From Centipeda periodontii DSM 2778 (GTDB taxonomy: Bacteria; Bacillota; Negativicutes; Selenomonadales; Selenomonadaceae): a stretch of DNA of 64,000 nucleotides. Shown here piece by piece: positions 55,551-64,000 of this stretch (its first letter is position 1; the number at the start of each line of letters is the position of its first letter). Made by a program: the position numbers and the translations under genes. The stretch lies in NCBI RefSeq assembly GCF_000213975.1, contig NZ_GL892076.1:1603548-1667547 (forward strand), written 5' to 3'. Below the pieces are notes generated by a model that searched no databases, had not been told where the DNA came from, and was given only the letters and a program-made list of their open reading frames with translations.

Positions 55551-57197
55551 TTACGTCTTGATCCGCTTGACCGCCTCCGAAAGCGGTGGGATGATCTGCT
55601 TCTTGCGCGACATGACACCGGGCAGATAGAGATGTGTCCCGCTCGTATCTTTACGGAACGCCTCTCCGATCAGCGTGCGCGGCGATCCCGTAAAGAGCAG
55701 ATAGGTCGACTCCTCGAGAATGTCCGTAATCATGACAAGACTCAGATCGAAACCCTCCGTATCGCAGATGGTCTTCATCGCAGCAAGCAGTTCGTCCTCC
55801 TTCGCCATGATCTCCTTCGTGTCCATGACGGACGTCTGGCTGACGATGACGCGATAGGCACCGATCGTGAACTCCTTGAGATCATTGCGCACGATCTCCA
55901 TCGGCGACATATTGCCGATGCTCGAGCCCGCCTTGAGCATATCAAGTCCGTAGGTATTGAGATCGACATTCGCAATATCCGCCAGACGCTCTGCTGCCGC
56001 CTTATCCTTCGACGTGCAGGTCGGCGACTTGAAGAGTACCGTATCCGAGATAATCGCCGAGAGCAGGAGTCCGGCAATCGATGGAGGGATATCGATGTCA
56101 TTCTGCCAGTGCATATTGGAAACGATGGTCGCCGTACAGCCAACCGGCTCCGCATGCGTATAGATCGGCTCACTTGTGCTGATTCCGCCGAAGCGATGGT
56201 GATCGATGATCTCGATGATCTTCGCTTCCTCGATGCCCTCGACCGCCTGATTGCGTTCGTTATGATCCACAAGGATGACCTGTGCGGGCTCTGATACCAC
56301 GAGCCGGTCACGGCTTACAAGCCCGACGATACGCCCGTTCTCAAGGACGGGATAGTTGCGGAAATTGGTCTCCTCCATCGTCCCCTTGATATCGGAGAGG
56401 AGGTCAAGCGGCTTGAAGCAGACGGGATTGTCGTGCATGATGCGCCTTATCGGCACACATTGATTGATGAGGCGCGCAACGGTATAGGTATCATAAGGTG
56501 TTGAGAGCACGAAGATGCCGCGCGCCTCTGCCGCCTCCAACGCTTCGGCAGGAACGCGTCCGTCGCCCGTCATGATAAGACAAGCAATGCCCTGCTCAAT
56601 GCAGGCGAGAATCGTCTCCGTACGACGGTCGCCGACGAGAACGATGTCATTCTCCTTGATGAGCTTATAAATCGTCTCCACACTGCCGGCAGCAATGCGG
56701 ATCTGCCCTTTGATCGTTTCGCCCTCTTCGCCCGAAACCAAAACATTGCTGTCTGTCGCATGAATGATATCGCGGTAGCGCACGCGCATATCCGAGAGAT
56801 TCGTCATGCCGAGTTCCTGAAAATAACGCTTCGCCAGATCACTGACGGAAACGATGCCGACGAGGATGCCCTTGCTGTCCGTCACGGGAATCGAGCGCAG
56901 ATCGTTTTCACGCAGAACCTCACCGAGATTGCGCAGGGTGTCATGCTGACGGACGACGATCTTGCAGTCCATCGCAATATCCTTGACGCGCGGATAGAGA
57001 TCCGGAATGAGGAGCGGCTGCTCCACATGGAAATACTCAAGTGCGAACTTTGTCTCCTTATTCACCTTACCGGCACGCGCCGCAATTGCGTTGACGCCCA
57101 TCGCCTGTTTCAGATGTGCATATCCGACCGCTGAGCAGATGGAGTCTGTATCCGGATTGCGGTGCCCGATAACATAAATCGGCTTTGCAACATTCAA
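55551..57197 (-). CDS. Manganese-dependent inorganic pyrophosphatase with CBS-DRTGG insert
   Basis: 548 residues, a DHH-family (family II) pyrophosphatase. VIGHRNPDTDSICSA (about 8-22) and IIDHHRFGG hold metal ligands. Between the catalytic segments lie a CBS domain (about 70-130), a DRTGG domain (about 140-245) and a second CBS domain (about 250-310). Such CBS inserts bind adenine nucleotides, so activity probably follows energy charge. Its 548 residues against ~310 for plain enzymes fit this. Strong promoter at 57247-57275. Confidence 0.93.
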   Translation of the reverse strand: MNVAKPIYVIGHRNPDTDSICSAVGYAHLKQAMGVNAIAARAGKVNKETKFALEYFHVEQPLLIPDLYPRVKDIAMDCKIVVRQHDTLRNLGEVLRENDLRSIPVTDSKGILVGIVSVSDLAKRYFQELGMTNLSDMRVRYRDIIHATDSNVLVSGEEGETIKGQIRIAAGSVETIYKLIKENDIVLVGDRRTETILACIEQGIACLIMTGDGRVPAEALEAAEARGIFVLSTPYDTYTVARLINQCVPIRRIMHDNPVCFKPLDLLSDIKGTMEETNFRNYPVLENGRIVGLVSRDRLVVSEPAQVILVDHNERNQAVEGIEEAKIIEIIDHHRFGGISTSEPIYTHAEPVGCTATIVSNMHWQNDIDIPPSIAGLLLSAIISDTVLFKSPTCTSKDKAAAERLADIANVDLNTYGLDMLKAGSSIGNMSPMEIVRNDLKEFTIGAYRVIVSQTSVMDTKEIMAKEDELLAAMKTICDTEGFDLSLVMITDILEESTYLLFTGSPRTLIGEAFRKDTSGTHLYLPGVMSRKKQIIPPLSEAVKRIKT

Positions 57198-57246
57198 GAT
57201 GATACCTCCCTATCGCGGCTTCCACACGCCGCATACTGTGACTACC

Positions 57247-57275
57247 ATTATAGCATACTCATTGAGGTGATTCAA
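57247..57275 (-). promoter_or_regulatory. Pyrophosphatase promoter
   Basis: Minus-strand TTGAAT (57270-57275) and TATAAT (57247-57252), 17-nt spacer, 50 bp before the start codon. Confidence 0.8.
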
Positions 57276-57282
57276 TTTTTGC

Positions 57283-57323
57283 AAAAATAAAAAGATGTCA
57301 GCGCACCGAAAAGCACGGACATC
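57283..57323 (-). terminator. Terminator after yraN
   Basis: GATGTC / GACATC outer stem with a smaller inner stem, followed on the minus strand by TTTTTATTTTT. Confidence 0.75.
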
Positions 57324-57334
57324 CATATAATCTT

Positions 57335-57691
57335 TTATGCCTCGAAAGCAGCTTTGATCTGATGTATCTTCCAACCGTCGTTCATCGCGTAGACCTCGAG
57401 AACATCAAAACGGCAAAGGCAGCTTTCCATATGATGTGCACGCAGGTACCAGTATGCCGTCTGTATAATCTTTTGCTGTTTTCGGTAGTGAACTGCCTCC
57501 GCAGGCGTTCCACAGCGTACGCTGCGGCGTGTTTTCACCTCGATAAAGACCAGTGTGCCGTGATCGTCCGCGATGATGTCAATCTCACCGATCTTGGTGC
57601 GATAATTACATGCTAGAATCCGATACCCTTGCCGCCGCAGATACTCTGCGGCACAGGTCTCGCCTCGATTGCCAATCGCCTTGTTGCTCAC
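57335..57691 (-). CDS. YraN family (UPF0102) nuclease-like protein
   Basis: 118 residues of the usual length. KAIGNRGETCAAEYL is followed by IGEIDIIADDHGTLVFIEVKTR, the restriction-endonuclease-like core (Glu, Asp, Glu-Val-Lys). Activity is unproven in the family; a role in DNA processing or competence is suspected. It overlaps the upstream FlhB-like gene by 4 bp and is last in the rbgA operon. Confidence 0.92.
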   Translation of the reverse strand: MSNKAIGNRGETCAAEYLRRQGYRILACNYRTKIGEIDIIADDHGTLVFIEVKTRRSVRCGTPAEAVHYRKQQKIIQTAYWYLRAHHMESCLCRFDVLEVYAMNDGWKIHQIKAAFEA

Positions 57692-58014
57692 GATGATCTC
57701 CGATCGCCCGCACGGCGGTCGATGCGATAGACATGTGCAAGAACCTCTGCAATCGTACGGTAGAGTTCCGGCGGAATCTCACGGTCGATCTCAAGCGCCA
57801 TCAACATATTGACGAGAGATTTGTTCTGATAGACAGGAATGCCGTTCTTGCGCGCCTCTGCAAGAATGCGATCCGCAACGAGCGAACGCCCCTTTGCCGT
57901 CACGCGCGGAGCCTTGTCGTTCTTAACATCGTACTTGATTGCAACGGCCCGAGGTTCCTGCTCTACCGGTATCTCCTCGACAGGTGAAGTGTCATTATTC
58001 CATTGTTCCGCCAT
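57688..58014 (-). CDS. FlhB C-terminal-domain protein (YlqH-like)
   Basis: 108 residues resembling only the cytoplasmic tail of FlhB/YscU export switches: AVAIKYDVKNDKAPRVTAKG, ILAEARKNGIPVYQNKSLV and EIPPELYRTIAEVLAHVYRI. The NPTH self-cleavage motif that precedes this region in FlhB is absent and there are no membrane segments. This matches the free-standing YlqH type next to rnhB in Firmicutes. Function unknown; it may bind export substrates or FliK-like partners such as the neighbouring 694-residue protein. Confidence 0.88.
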   Translation of the reverse strand: MAEQWNNDTSPVEEIPVEQEPRAVAIKYDVKNDKAPRVTAKGRSLVADRILAEARKNGIPVYQNKSLVNMLMALEIDREIPPELYRTIAEVLAHVYRIDRRAGDRRSS

Positions 58015-58104
58015 CTCTCACCCATCCTTATTCTCTATACAGTCCTTTGTATTATACGATTCTCACGCTTTTCCCGTCAAGGAAAAACAGCTGTTTTGAT
58101 TGCA

Positions 58105-60189
58105 TCAGTTCGTGAAAAAACGCCGCTCTCCGATCGCACCGATCTGGATCCCTTCGATGACGAGTGAGGTGCCGTCCGCCGTTTCCCGTATCTCATCGAG
58201 CACATGACGAAACTCCCATGCGGCATCGGCGTCCGAGAAATAGAGGCGCATATCCACATGATTTTCCTCATAGATGCGATTGATGAGCTCTACCGTGCCG
58301 ATGTTGTCCGTGAGCACACAGATGCGCAGCCACGTTTCCTTTTTGATGCGATCGGTCTCCTCATCCTGATGTGCTTCGTCGTAGACATGGATATAGGCGG
58401 GATACTCGGATGCGCCCATAAAGAGCGGCATGACGAAGTTCATGGATCGCTGTCCCGGCTGCGGTGCAGCATTTTCTCCCTCAAGCGCATTGCGCATAGT
58501 GAGTGCGAGTGCCGCGACATCCCTGCCCGCACGCTTGTATTGCTCTGCCGTCATCCTCCGTGTCTTCACAATGTCCGCCATCTGCATGAAGGCCCACAGG
58601 CGCGGGAGATCGGGCAGCTGTTGTTCGAGTGCCGCCTGACGAACGGTCCCCGGAATGTTCTGCTGTAACAGCTGAATCAACTGCTGCAGCTGTTTTGCAT
58701 CTCCTTCGTTCAGCGTTTGACCGCGTCCACTGACAAAGTTTTGCAGCAGAAGCGCTTCCTTCTGACTCAGATTTTCGTTTTGGAGGAGCGTCTGTGCGAG
58801 ATTCCGCAAAACGTTCATCGTCTGCGGTGTATTCTCCATCGTCTGGGTAAAGAATCTCTGCATCTCAGGGACCCTCGTCTGTGCCGCACTTCGCACCGAC
58901 GTATTTGGCGCATTCGAAAGCTCCGCCTCACGTCCCGCCTGTGTGCGAGCAGACTGTGCCGCTGCCTCCCCTTGCGCATTGGTCACTGTTCGTGTACCGG
59001 TCTCCGAAGCAGCCTGTGCGTCCCCCTGACGCAGCATCGAATTTGCCGTTTCCTTAGCATTCTGTGCAGAAGCCTGCGGCGTTCCCGTCGACGCTGCTGT
59101 GTTTTGCCCGCGTTCGGAGGAATTTGCTCCCGCAGCAAGTTCACTTGTCATCCCCTTCTGAAGGGTTCCCGCCTCACCGGATGATGGCTGTGTTCCCTGT
59201 GTAGCGGATGCGTTTGATTGTTTGGAGGCGTTTGCCTGACCTGTGCTTTCATTCGGGAGATTTACTGCCTGTCGCAGCATCGTGGCGGTATTTTCCTTCG
59301 CCACTCCATCCATTGTCGATGCAGATGTTTGTGCGCGGGACATTTGCTGGTCCGGCACGGTTTCCTTCGGCATTGCCGTGTTTGCATTTTGCACGGTTGA
59401 AGACGTGCGTGCCTCCGGTCCGCCCGTCGGGTTCTGAGCAGCGGTCTGTATCTCTCCTTCCTGCATGCTCCCGTTCATTGGCATCGGCTGGGAGGAAGAT
59501 GCCGTTGCACGCGGCATCAAAAGCTGAACGAGCTGATTCAGGAAGGACAGTGGTGTTGATCCTGCATTGCCTGAGAATGTTGTTTGTGCACTTCCCTGTG
59601 CATTCAGTTGGGTAAGAAAGGCCTGCAACTCCTTTGGCAGGAGTTCCGCATTCCCCGTATCGAGGAGTTGGAATGCTGCTTTCGTCAGCATGATTGGCTC
59701 AAACGTTCCACCAGCCTCTTTGGCGAGTGCCGATTTCAGTCCTGTGAGCAGTGCCGCAAGATCATCCCCGATCTGTGGGGCACTTCCCTTCTCTGCCATT
59801 GTGCCAAGCTGATTGAGCATACGCGCAAGTGTTGTCAGCTGGTCGGTCGAAAAACGCTGACTTGCGGCAGTACTTCCGAGTCCCTGTCCCAGTGTCGTTT
59901 CGAGGGAAAAGGACTGACGTATCATATTTTGAATGACTTCCTTGAGCTCCTGCGGCATCTGCTGGACATTTGTCTGCTGGCGTCCGCTGATCTTTGAGAG
60001 GACATCCGCCATATGGTCGATGGCAGTCTCAAGCGAAACATTCGTCCGCTGACTGAATGCGGCAGATGAGTCTCCCTGTTCTCCGCGACTCTGGACACCC
60101 TCGGTCATTCGCCCCTGCGAGATTTGAGAGGCGGCAGGAATTGCAGGAGATGCTGTTGTTGTATTTGCTTCCATCGACACAGTATTCAC
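58105..60189 (-). CDS. FliK/YlqG-like protein with long Gln/Ala/Thr-rich linker
   Basis: 694 residues. The N-terminal ~200 residues are helical with LSKISGRQQTNVQQMPQ-like segments. The middle (about 230-430) is low-complexity and rich in Ala, Gln, Ser, Thr and Asn, as in flagellar hook-length proteins. The C-terminal domain (about 570-694: MNFVMPLFMGASEYPAYIHVY, LRICVLTDNIGTVEL, LVIEGIQIG) resembles the FliK_C/YlqG fold. GTG starts at 60189 and 60180 and an ATG at 60174 are all possible; AAAAGG precedes them. It lies between rnhB and the FlhB-like gene. Confidence 0.75.
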   Translation of the reverse strand: MNTVSMEANTTTASPAIPAASQISQGRMTEGVQSRGEQGDSSAAFSQRTNVSLETAIDHMADVLSKISGRQQTNVQQMPQELKEVIQNMIRQSFSLETTLGQGLGSTAASQRFSTDQLTTLARMLNQLGTMAEKGSAPQIGDDLAALLTGLKSALAKEAGGTFEPIMLTKAAFQLLDTGNAELLPKELQAFLTQLNAQGSAQTTFSGNAGSTPLSFLNQLVQLLMPRATASSSQPMPMNGSMQEGEIQTAAQNPTGGPEARTSSTVQNANTAMPKETVPDQQMSRAQTSASTMDGVAKENTATMLRQAVNLPNESTGQANASKQSNASATQGTQPSSGEAGTLQKGMTSELAAGANSSERGQNTAASTGTPQASAQNAKETANSMLRQGDAQAASETGTRTVTNAQGEAAAQSARTQAGREAELSNAPNTSVRSAAQTRVPEMQRFFTQTMENTPQTMNVLRNLAQTLLQNENLSQKEALLLQNFVSGRGQTLNEGDAKQLQQLIQLLQQNIPGTVRQAALEQQLPDLPRLWAFMQMADIVKTRRMTAEQYKRAGRDVAALALTMRNALEGENAAPQPGQRSMNFVMPLFMGASEYPAYIHVYDEAHQDEETDRIKKETWLRICVLTDNIGTVELINRIYEENHVDMRLYFSDADAAWEFRHVLDEIRETADGTSLVIEGIQIGAIGERRFFTN

Positions 60190-60197
60190 AGCCTTTT

Positions 60198-60968
60198 CTA
60201 TTGAATCATAGATCGTATGGGTTCAAACGATTTGCGATGCAGCGGACTCACCCCGTATTTGCGAATTGCTTCGATGTGTTCACGCGTTCCATATCCTTTG
60301 TGCTTTGCAAAGCCGTAGTTCGGATATGCGGCATCGTATTCATTCATCAATCGATCGCGTGTTACCTTCGCCAAAATAGACGCTGCCGCAATCGACGCGG
60401 ACTTTGCGTCCCCCTTGATGATGGATTTTGACGGCATGGATAGTTTCGGCAATTCCACAGCGTCGATCAGCACCTCATCCGGCGTCGGGGACAGAGAAGC
60501 AACTGCCTCATACATCCCCATGCGCGTCGCCTGCAGGATATTCATGCGATCAATTGTCTGTGCATCGATCAGTGCAACATAATGGGAAACGGCACATGCG
60601 ATAATTTGGTCGAAAAGTTCCTCACGCACAGCGGCAGACAGCTTCTTTGAGTCATTCAAACGGGGAAGTATGCATTCCTGCGGCAGAATGACAGCAGCAA
60701 CAGCAACGGGCCCCGCAAGAGGACCGCGTCCTGCCTCATCTACACCCGCGACAATCGTGCGTCCTTTCGCTGCGGCGACACGTTCATACACATACATGTG
60801 ATGCAGACGCTCGCGTTCTTTTTCTGCTCGCTCGTAGCGGCGAAGAATCGTTTGTACCGATTTTCTTGTATCGTGTTGGCAGGTCTCGATGAACTCCGTT
60901 GTCACACTGCCTTGAAGAAATATGTTTTCTATTTCTTTTATCGTCAAATTTGTCATTTCCTTTACCAT
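60198..60968 (-). CDS. rnhB: Ribonuclease HII
   Basis: Removes ribonucleotides from DNA and RNA-DNA hybrids. The 256-residue product has VAGVDEAGRGPLAGPV (catalytic Asp-Glu), LIDAVELP and KGDAKSASIAAASI, all RNase HII marks. An N-terminal ~60-residue helical extension is typical of Firmicute enzymes. It starts 5 bp after rbgA; an ATG four codons later is also possible. Confidence 0.94.
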   Translation of the reverse strand: MVKEMTNLTIKEIENIFLQGSVTTEFIETCQHDTRKSVQTILRRYERAEKERERLHHMYVYERVAAAKGRTIVAGVDEAGRGPLAGPVAVAAVILPQECILPRLNDSKKLSAAVREELFDQIIACAVSHYVALIDAQTIDRMNILQATRMGMYEAVASLSPTPDEVLIDAVELPKLSMPSKSIIKGDAKSASIAAASILAKVTRDRLMNEYDAAYPNYGFAKHKGYGTREHIEAIRKYGVSPLHRKSFEPIRSMIQ

Positions 60969-60973
60969 ACTTC

Positions 60974-61864
60974 CTAGATGGTGGGAATGGGCGGAAAATC
61001 ATCCAGTGTGACGCGCCCCAGCCGCCCGCTGCGAAAATCCGTCAGCACAATCTGCTCTGCCTTTTCATAGTCAACCTTGCCTCCCGCGCGCAGACATCCA
61101 CGCTTTCTCCCGATTTCCTCGAGCAGTTCCATACCGCTCGGCAGTTCCTTCTCCAATCGGTAGCGTTCCATAAGATCGGACGGATACCTCATGCGAAGCG
61201 TGTCGAGGAGCAGCAAGACTACACTTGCCACATCATAGACATTGTCATTGATTGCACCCGTAAATGCGAGATGAAGTGCCGCCTGCCGATCCTCAAACTT
61301 CGGCCAGAGAATGCCGGGCATATCGAGAAGTTCGAGCTGCGCACCGATGCGGATCCACTGCTTTGCACGTGTGACGCCGGGACGGTTCTCCACCTTCGTC
61401 TTGCTGCCGCCCGACAAGCGGTTGATGAGTGAGGACTTCCCTACGTTTGGAATCCCGAGGATCATGCACCGTGCTGCCCGCGCCTTTGCTCCGTGCTGAA
61501 CGAGCTTGTCCGTTTTTTGCTTCGCACATTTCGCAATCGCCTGCACGAGTTCCTTGACACCGCGCCCCTTTACCGCATCTACAGGAACCGCCGTAATCCC
61601 CTGTGTGGCGAAACAATTCACCCATGCGCGCGTCGCCGCCTCATCCGCAAGATCCGCCTTGTTGAGCACGATGACCCGCGGCTTGCCACCCACAATCTCA
61701 CGCAGCACGGGATTTGCCGAACTCATCGGAATCCGCGCATCCAGCAGCTCTATCACAACATCTACGAGCTTCAGATTTTCTTTAACAAGCCGCTCTGCCT
61801 TACGCATATGCCCAGGGTACCACTGGAGACTTGGAATATCGATTGCGTTGTCATTATCAGTCAT
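60974..61864 (-). CDS. rbgA: Ribosome biogenesis GTPase RbgA (YlqF)
   Basis: 296 residues. Circularly permuted GTPase: G4 NKAD (about 90) comes before G1 GIPNVGKSSLINRL (about 140-153) and G3 DMPG. IQWYPGHM-like start (SLQWYPGHMRKAERLV) is diagnostic. Acts in late 50S assembly. AAGGGGAA precedes the ATG. First gene of the rbgA-rnhB-ylqG-ylqH-yraN unit. Confidence 0.95.
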   Translation of the reverse strand: MTDNDNAIDIPSLQWYPGHMRKAERLVKENLKLVDVVIELLDARIPMSSANPVLREIVGGKPRVIVLNKADLADEAATRAWVNCFATQGITAVPVDAVKGRGVKELVQAIAKCAKQKTDKLVQHGAKARAARCMILGIPNVGKSSLINRLSGGSKTKVENRPGVTRAKQWIRIGAQLELLDMPGILWPKFEDRQAALHLAFTGAINDNVYDVASVVLLLLDTLRMRYPSDLMERYRLEKELPSGMELLEEIGRKRGCLRAGGKVDYEKAEQIVLTDFRSGRLGRVTLDDFPPIPTI

Positions 61865-61990
61865 TATATATATTCCCCTTGAGCCTTAATTTTACTGGAC
61901 TTTATCATCATATGTAAATGTATAAAGCGAGAAAATCATAATTCATCATTATCAATACTATATCATATTTTAAGGAAAAATCCCATAAAC

Positions 61991-62010
61991 GGGAGACAAA
62001 TGGGAGACAA
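61991..62010 (+). repeat. Tandem 9-bp repeats at prophage border
   Basis: GGGAGACAA occurs twice, 11 bp apart, the spacing typical of arm-type integrase sites. The integrase at 27179 has a similar pair, GGGGTCA twice, near its own 3' end (28235-28253). The remaining 61865-61990 is AT-rich and should hold the rbgA promoter; no clear one was found. Confidence 0.4.
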
Positions 62011-62013
62011 GCA

Positions 62014-62046
62014 AAAATAAGCCCCAGAGCCGAAGTCCTGGGGCGT
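62014..62046 (-). terminator. Terminator after the phage-like gene
   Basis: GCCCCAG / CTGGGGC with a TTCG-containing loop, followed on the minus strand by TTATTTTTG. Confidence 0.8.
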
Positions 62047-62062
62047 GGATACACCTATATCG

Positions 62063-62350
62063 TTATGCCTTGATCGTCGGCGTCAGCGACTTGTCCAGCA
62101 CGAGCCGCACAAGCCACACGCCGCCCTGCATCATTGCCGGCAGAACGACTGCATCCCTCCAGTAGCACCAACCGTGCTCTGATTTGGATTGCTCCTTGAT
62201 CTGCGCCACAAACTTGTCGACTGCCTGCTCAATGGCAGGTACGCATTCCGTGAAGATTGTGCGCGTCACCCGCTGCTTGACCTCCTCTGTTACATGGTTG
62301 ACGTTGATCTCCTTGACAATCGCATCCCGAATGTCTGTCCACTTGCTCAT
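62063..62350 (-). CDS. Phage-type protein of unknown function
   Basis: 95 residues (SKWTDIRDAIVKEINVNHVTEEVKQRV..., SEHGWCYWRDAVVLPAMM). AAAGGAG precedes the ATG and a terminator follows. Small acidic/basic proteins like this occur in tail or lysis regions of Firmicute phages, but no function can be given. Confidence 0.7.
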   Translation of the reverse strand: MSKWTDIRDAIVKEINVNHVTEEVKQRVTRTIFTECVPAIEQAVDKFVAQIKEQSKSEHGWCYWRDAVVLPAMMQGGVWLVRLVLDKSLTPTIKA

Positions 62351-62459
62351 GATATGATCTCCTTTCAGTTGTTCGGCGTTCCGCCGTTATCCTTTGATAA
62401 CTTCCCTTATGGATACCGCTTTTGTAAAAAAATATGGCACAGCCAGTCCGTAAAACCGG

Positions 62460-62937
62460 CTATGCCTGTTCGTCTTCCGCATCCAAAGTCCGAGCGTTGA
62501 ACTCTCCGATGCGGTTCCACACGATGACGATTTTCTGTGTGCGTTTGCCGTCCGCCACTTCCGGATGGAAGATGTACACCTTCTCGATGAACTCGCGGAC
62601 GATTTCTGAGGTAAGCTCCGGGATGTCCGTATACTTCCTGACGATGGAAAGGAAGCCGTTCACATTGGCTGCGGTTTCCGATTCCTTGGCGACCACAGCT
62701 TGCAAACCCTTCATCCGCATAGTCAAGACGCTCTGCTCATTTTCATAAGTGGCGGTCAGTTTGGTAAAACGCTCATCGGAAACCTTGCCGTCCACATTGT
62801 CCTCGTAAAGCCGCTGAATCAGCAGATCCAGTTTCCGCATACGCTTGCCTGCCTGTTCCATTTCCCGCTTGGCATCACGCAGAACCTTGTCCGCCGCTTT
62901 TCTGGATTTCTTGGCAATATCATAGTTGCGGACATGT
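62460..62937 (-). pseudogene. Large serine recombinase, C-terminal fragment (DUF4368)
   Basis: The frame runs from the junction near 62937 to the stop at 62460. It encodes a coiled-coil segment (KKSRKAADKVLRDAKREMEQAGKRM), LIQRLYEDNVDGKVSDERF and the C-terminal EIVREFIEKVYIFHPE...IVIVWNRIGEF, the DUF4368 tail of resolvase-type integrases. The catalytic Ser domain and zinc ribbon are missing. The upstream part was replaced by an ISL3 fragment, whose frame reads through the junction. Confidence 0.8.
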
Positions 62938-63489
62938 CGCTGGTGACAGAATTGACACTCTTCGTGTTGCCGCCATTCCTCTCAAGTTTTTCACCCACGT
63001 TTTTGACCGCCGTTTTATCGCGACCAGGTTCGACGTCGAAGACACGGCGCCTTACTGGGTCGACGGCGACGGTGACGTATTTGTGCCCACGACGAAAGGA
63101 TGTCTCATCCATGGCGATGGAGCAGATATCGGAAAGATCCATACGATTTACCGCGTCATGCACCCAATACGTATGGATAGCGGCGAGCGACTTTTCGTCA
63201 CAGCGAAGCAGACGGGAGGCTCTGGCACGAGGAACGTCTTACAGGAGTAGCATGGCGTAGCCTTCGAACAGCAGGGGAAAGCGACTGTGCTTGCGCTCAA
63301 ACGGCGCGCTCATCTGCACGGTACCGCATTTGTCGCAGAGAACACGGGGGCGCTTGCAGTGGACGCGCCTATGATATACCATGGATCCTCTAGACGCAGT
63401 GATCCTGCGAGCATCTTGTCAAAATTCTCGACCATTTGTCATCACACTAGACGATTATACCATCTTCCACTACTTCGGGAGTAGAGCCC
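62938..63489 (-). mobile_element. ISL3-family insertion sequence, truncated and frameshifted
   Basis: The outer end at 63489 reads GGCTCTACTCCCGAAGTAG on the minus strand, an ISL3-type terminal repeat, followed by a TATAAT. The transposase N-terminus (VHCKRPRVLCDKCG zinc finger, SRFPLLFEGYAMLLL) stops early. The core resumes in another frame: VHDAVNRMDLSDICSIAMDETS, RRGHKYVTVAVD, VTSDMS. The C-terminal half is missing; the sequence jumps into the serine recombinase near 62937. Confidence 0.78.
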
Positions 63490-64000
63490 ATATTTTTTGC
63501 CTGCTCGAAAAGTGGCAGCCCCGTAAGTCCGAACGCCTGCCCGATGTTGTCCTTGATGTTCGACAGCACGCCCTCGAACGTCTCCGACTGCTTTTTCATC
63601 ATCTCTGGGAAACGCTCGTTCATGCCGTCCATCAGCGCGCGTATGGCGATGTCGGCGTCAATCCCCATCTCACCGATATTGGCAAGTTCGTCCTTTGTCA
63701 GCCCCAAATTCTTTGCGAGGATGTCCTTTACGGGCACGCCCAGCTGTGCCAGCTGCATCACATCATTGCCCATGAGCTTGCCCGTTGTGCGGATCTGACC
63801 GAAGACAAAGGCGAGCTGACCAAAGCCCGTTTCCCCCTTGCCAAGCCCCGACGCCGCATTGCCGAGCGCGGTGAGCGTCGGGATGATCTCCTGTGCGTCA
63901 TATCCAAATGCGATGAGCTGCTGTGCTGCGTTGCGGATGCCGGGCATCTCAAACGGTGTTTCCGCAGCGAACTTTTGCAAATCTCTGATCATGGCAGTTG
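63447..64000 (-). CDS. Phage tape-measure protein, partial and truncated by ISL3
   Basis: The frame enters from the right edge. Its sequence is typical of the tape-measure N-terminal region: LQKFAAETPFEMPGIRNAAQQLIAFGYD, GLGKGETGFGQLAFVFGQI, GNDVMQLAQLGVPVKDILA and ETFEGVLSNIKDNIGQAFGL. The last 13 residues (GSTPEVVEDGIIV) come from the ISL3 end, so the gene is cut there and the long C-terminal part is lost. The true start is outside the window. Confidence 0.82.
   Translation of the reverse strand, partial: TAMIRDLQKFAAETPFEMPGIRNAAQQLIAFGYDAQEIIPTLTALGNAASGLGKGETGFGQLAFVFGQIRTTGKLMGNDVMQLAQLGVPVKDILAKNLGLTKDELANIGEMGIDADIAIRALMDGMNERFPEMMKKQSETFEGVLSNIKDNIGQAFGLTGLPLFEQAKNMGSTPEVVEDGIIV

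Larger units (their letters stand above)
61980..64000. mobile_element. Left part of a degraded prophage or element
   Basis: From about 61980 the content changes to phage-type genes: a small phage-like ORF, a serine recombinase tail, an ISL3 fragment and a tape-measure gene that runs off the window. Tandem GGGAGACAA repeats (61991-62010) lie at its border. The pieces are joined out of normal order, so it is a relic rather than a working prophage. Confidence 0.6.

Noticed and set aside
61930-61975. Fur-like box in the AT-rich region before rbgA
   Set aside because: Only loosely similar to GATAATGATAATCATTATC and expected by chance in AT-rich sequence.

Overview
The window reads as chromosomal DNA of a diderm Firmicute, most likely Selenomonas or a close relative in the Negativicutes. 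The housekeeping genes are Firmicute in type and order (rpsU-yqeY, recA-recX, addBA, rbgA-rnhB-ylqG-ylqH). A TonB-dependent outer-membrane receptor that ends in an aromatic residue shows that the cell has an outer membrane. The assignment rests on gene content and sequence style only; no database search was possible.

Layout. 1-0.5 kb: 5' end of a minus-strand 16S rRNA gene. 0.8-10 kb: thiN, a TtcA-like thiolase, guaB, tRNA-Leu, a Nudix hydrolase, gpsA, tcdA, two universal stress proteins, threonine ammonia-lyase with a zinc-type ArsR sensor, and an NlpC/P60 hydrolase. 10-15 kb: four tRNA genes, a lone rfbB, a Y-family polymerase with a YolD-like partner, tag and azlCD. 15.5-18.4 kb: aspartate kinase and an aminotransferase. 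18.4-28.3 kb: a probable genomic island between near-identical 21-bp repeats, the right one lying on the guaA 3' end. It carries a tyrosine integrase, an Xre regulator with repeated operator-like sites, a DUF5710/ExoVII-like protein, exported proteins, IS30 debris and two type I toxin-antitoxin-like loci. 28.3-34.9 kb: guaA, recX, recA, yqeY, rpsU, a ZnuA-like lipoprotein, tadA and a HIT protein. 35-39 kb: a decaying metal-uptake locus (TonB receptor with an early stop behind a structured leader, a DUF364 protein and an ABC ATPase without its start). 39-55.5 kb: a compact minus-strand repair block, pcrA-ligA-deoC-sbcD-sbcC-addB-addA. 55.5-61.9 kb: CBS-type pyrophosphatase, then rbgA-rnhB-ylqG-ylqH-yraN. 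62-64 kb: the edge of a damaged prophage (serine recombinase tail, ISL3 fragment, tape measure).

The most striking non-gene signal is a family of five ~160-bp elements with 15-17-bp terminal inverted repeats and, at three copies, perfect 4-bp target duplications (CTAA, TTAG, ATAA). They look like MITEs mobilised by an IS5-type transposase. Two internal hairpins show compensatory base changes between copies. One copy lies in the guaB 5' leader. Another splits a small hydrophobic toxin gene exactly where a neighbouring antisense RNA carries a 14-nt stretch complementary to the toxin start region. Removing the element on paper restores a 25-codon toxin frame with a good ribosome-binding site.
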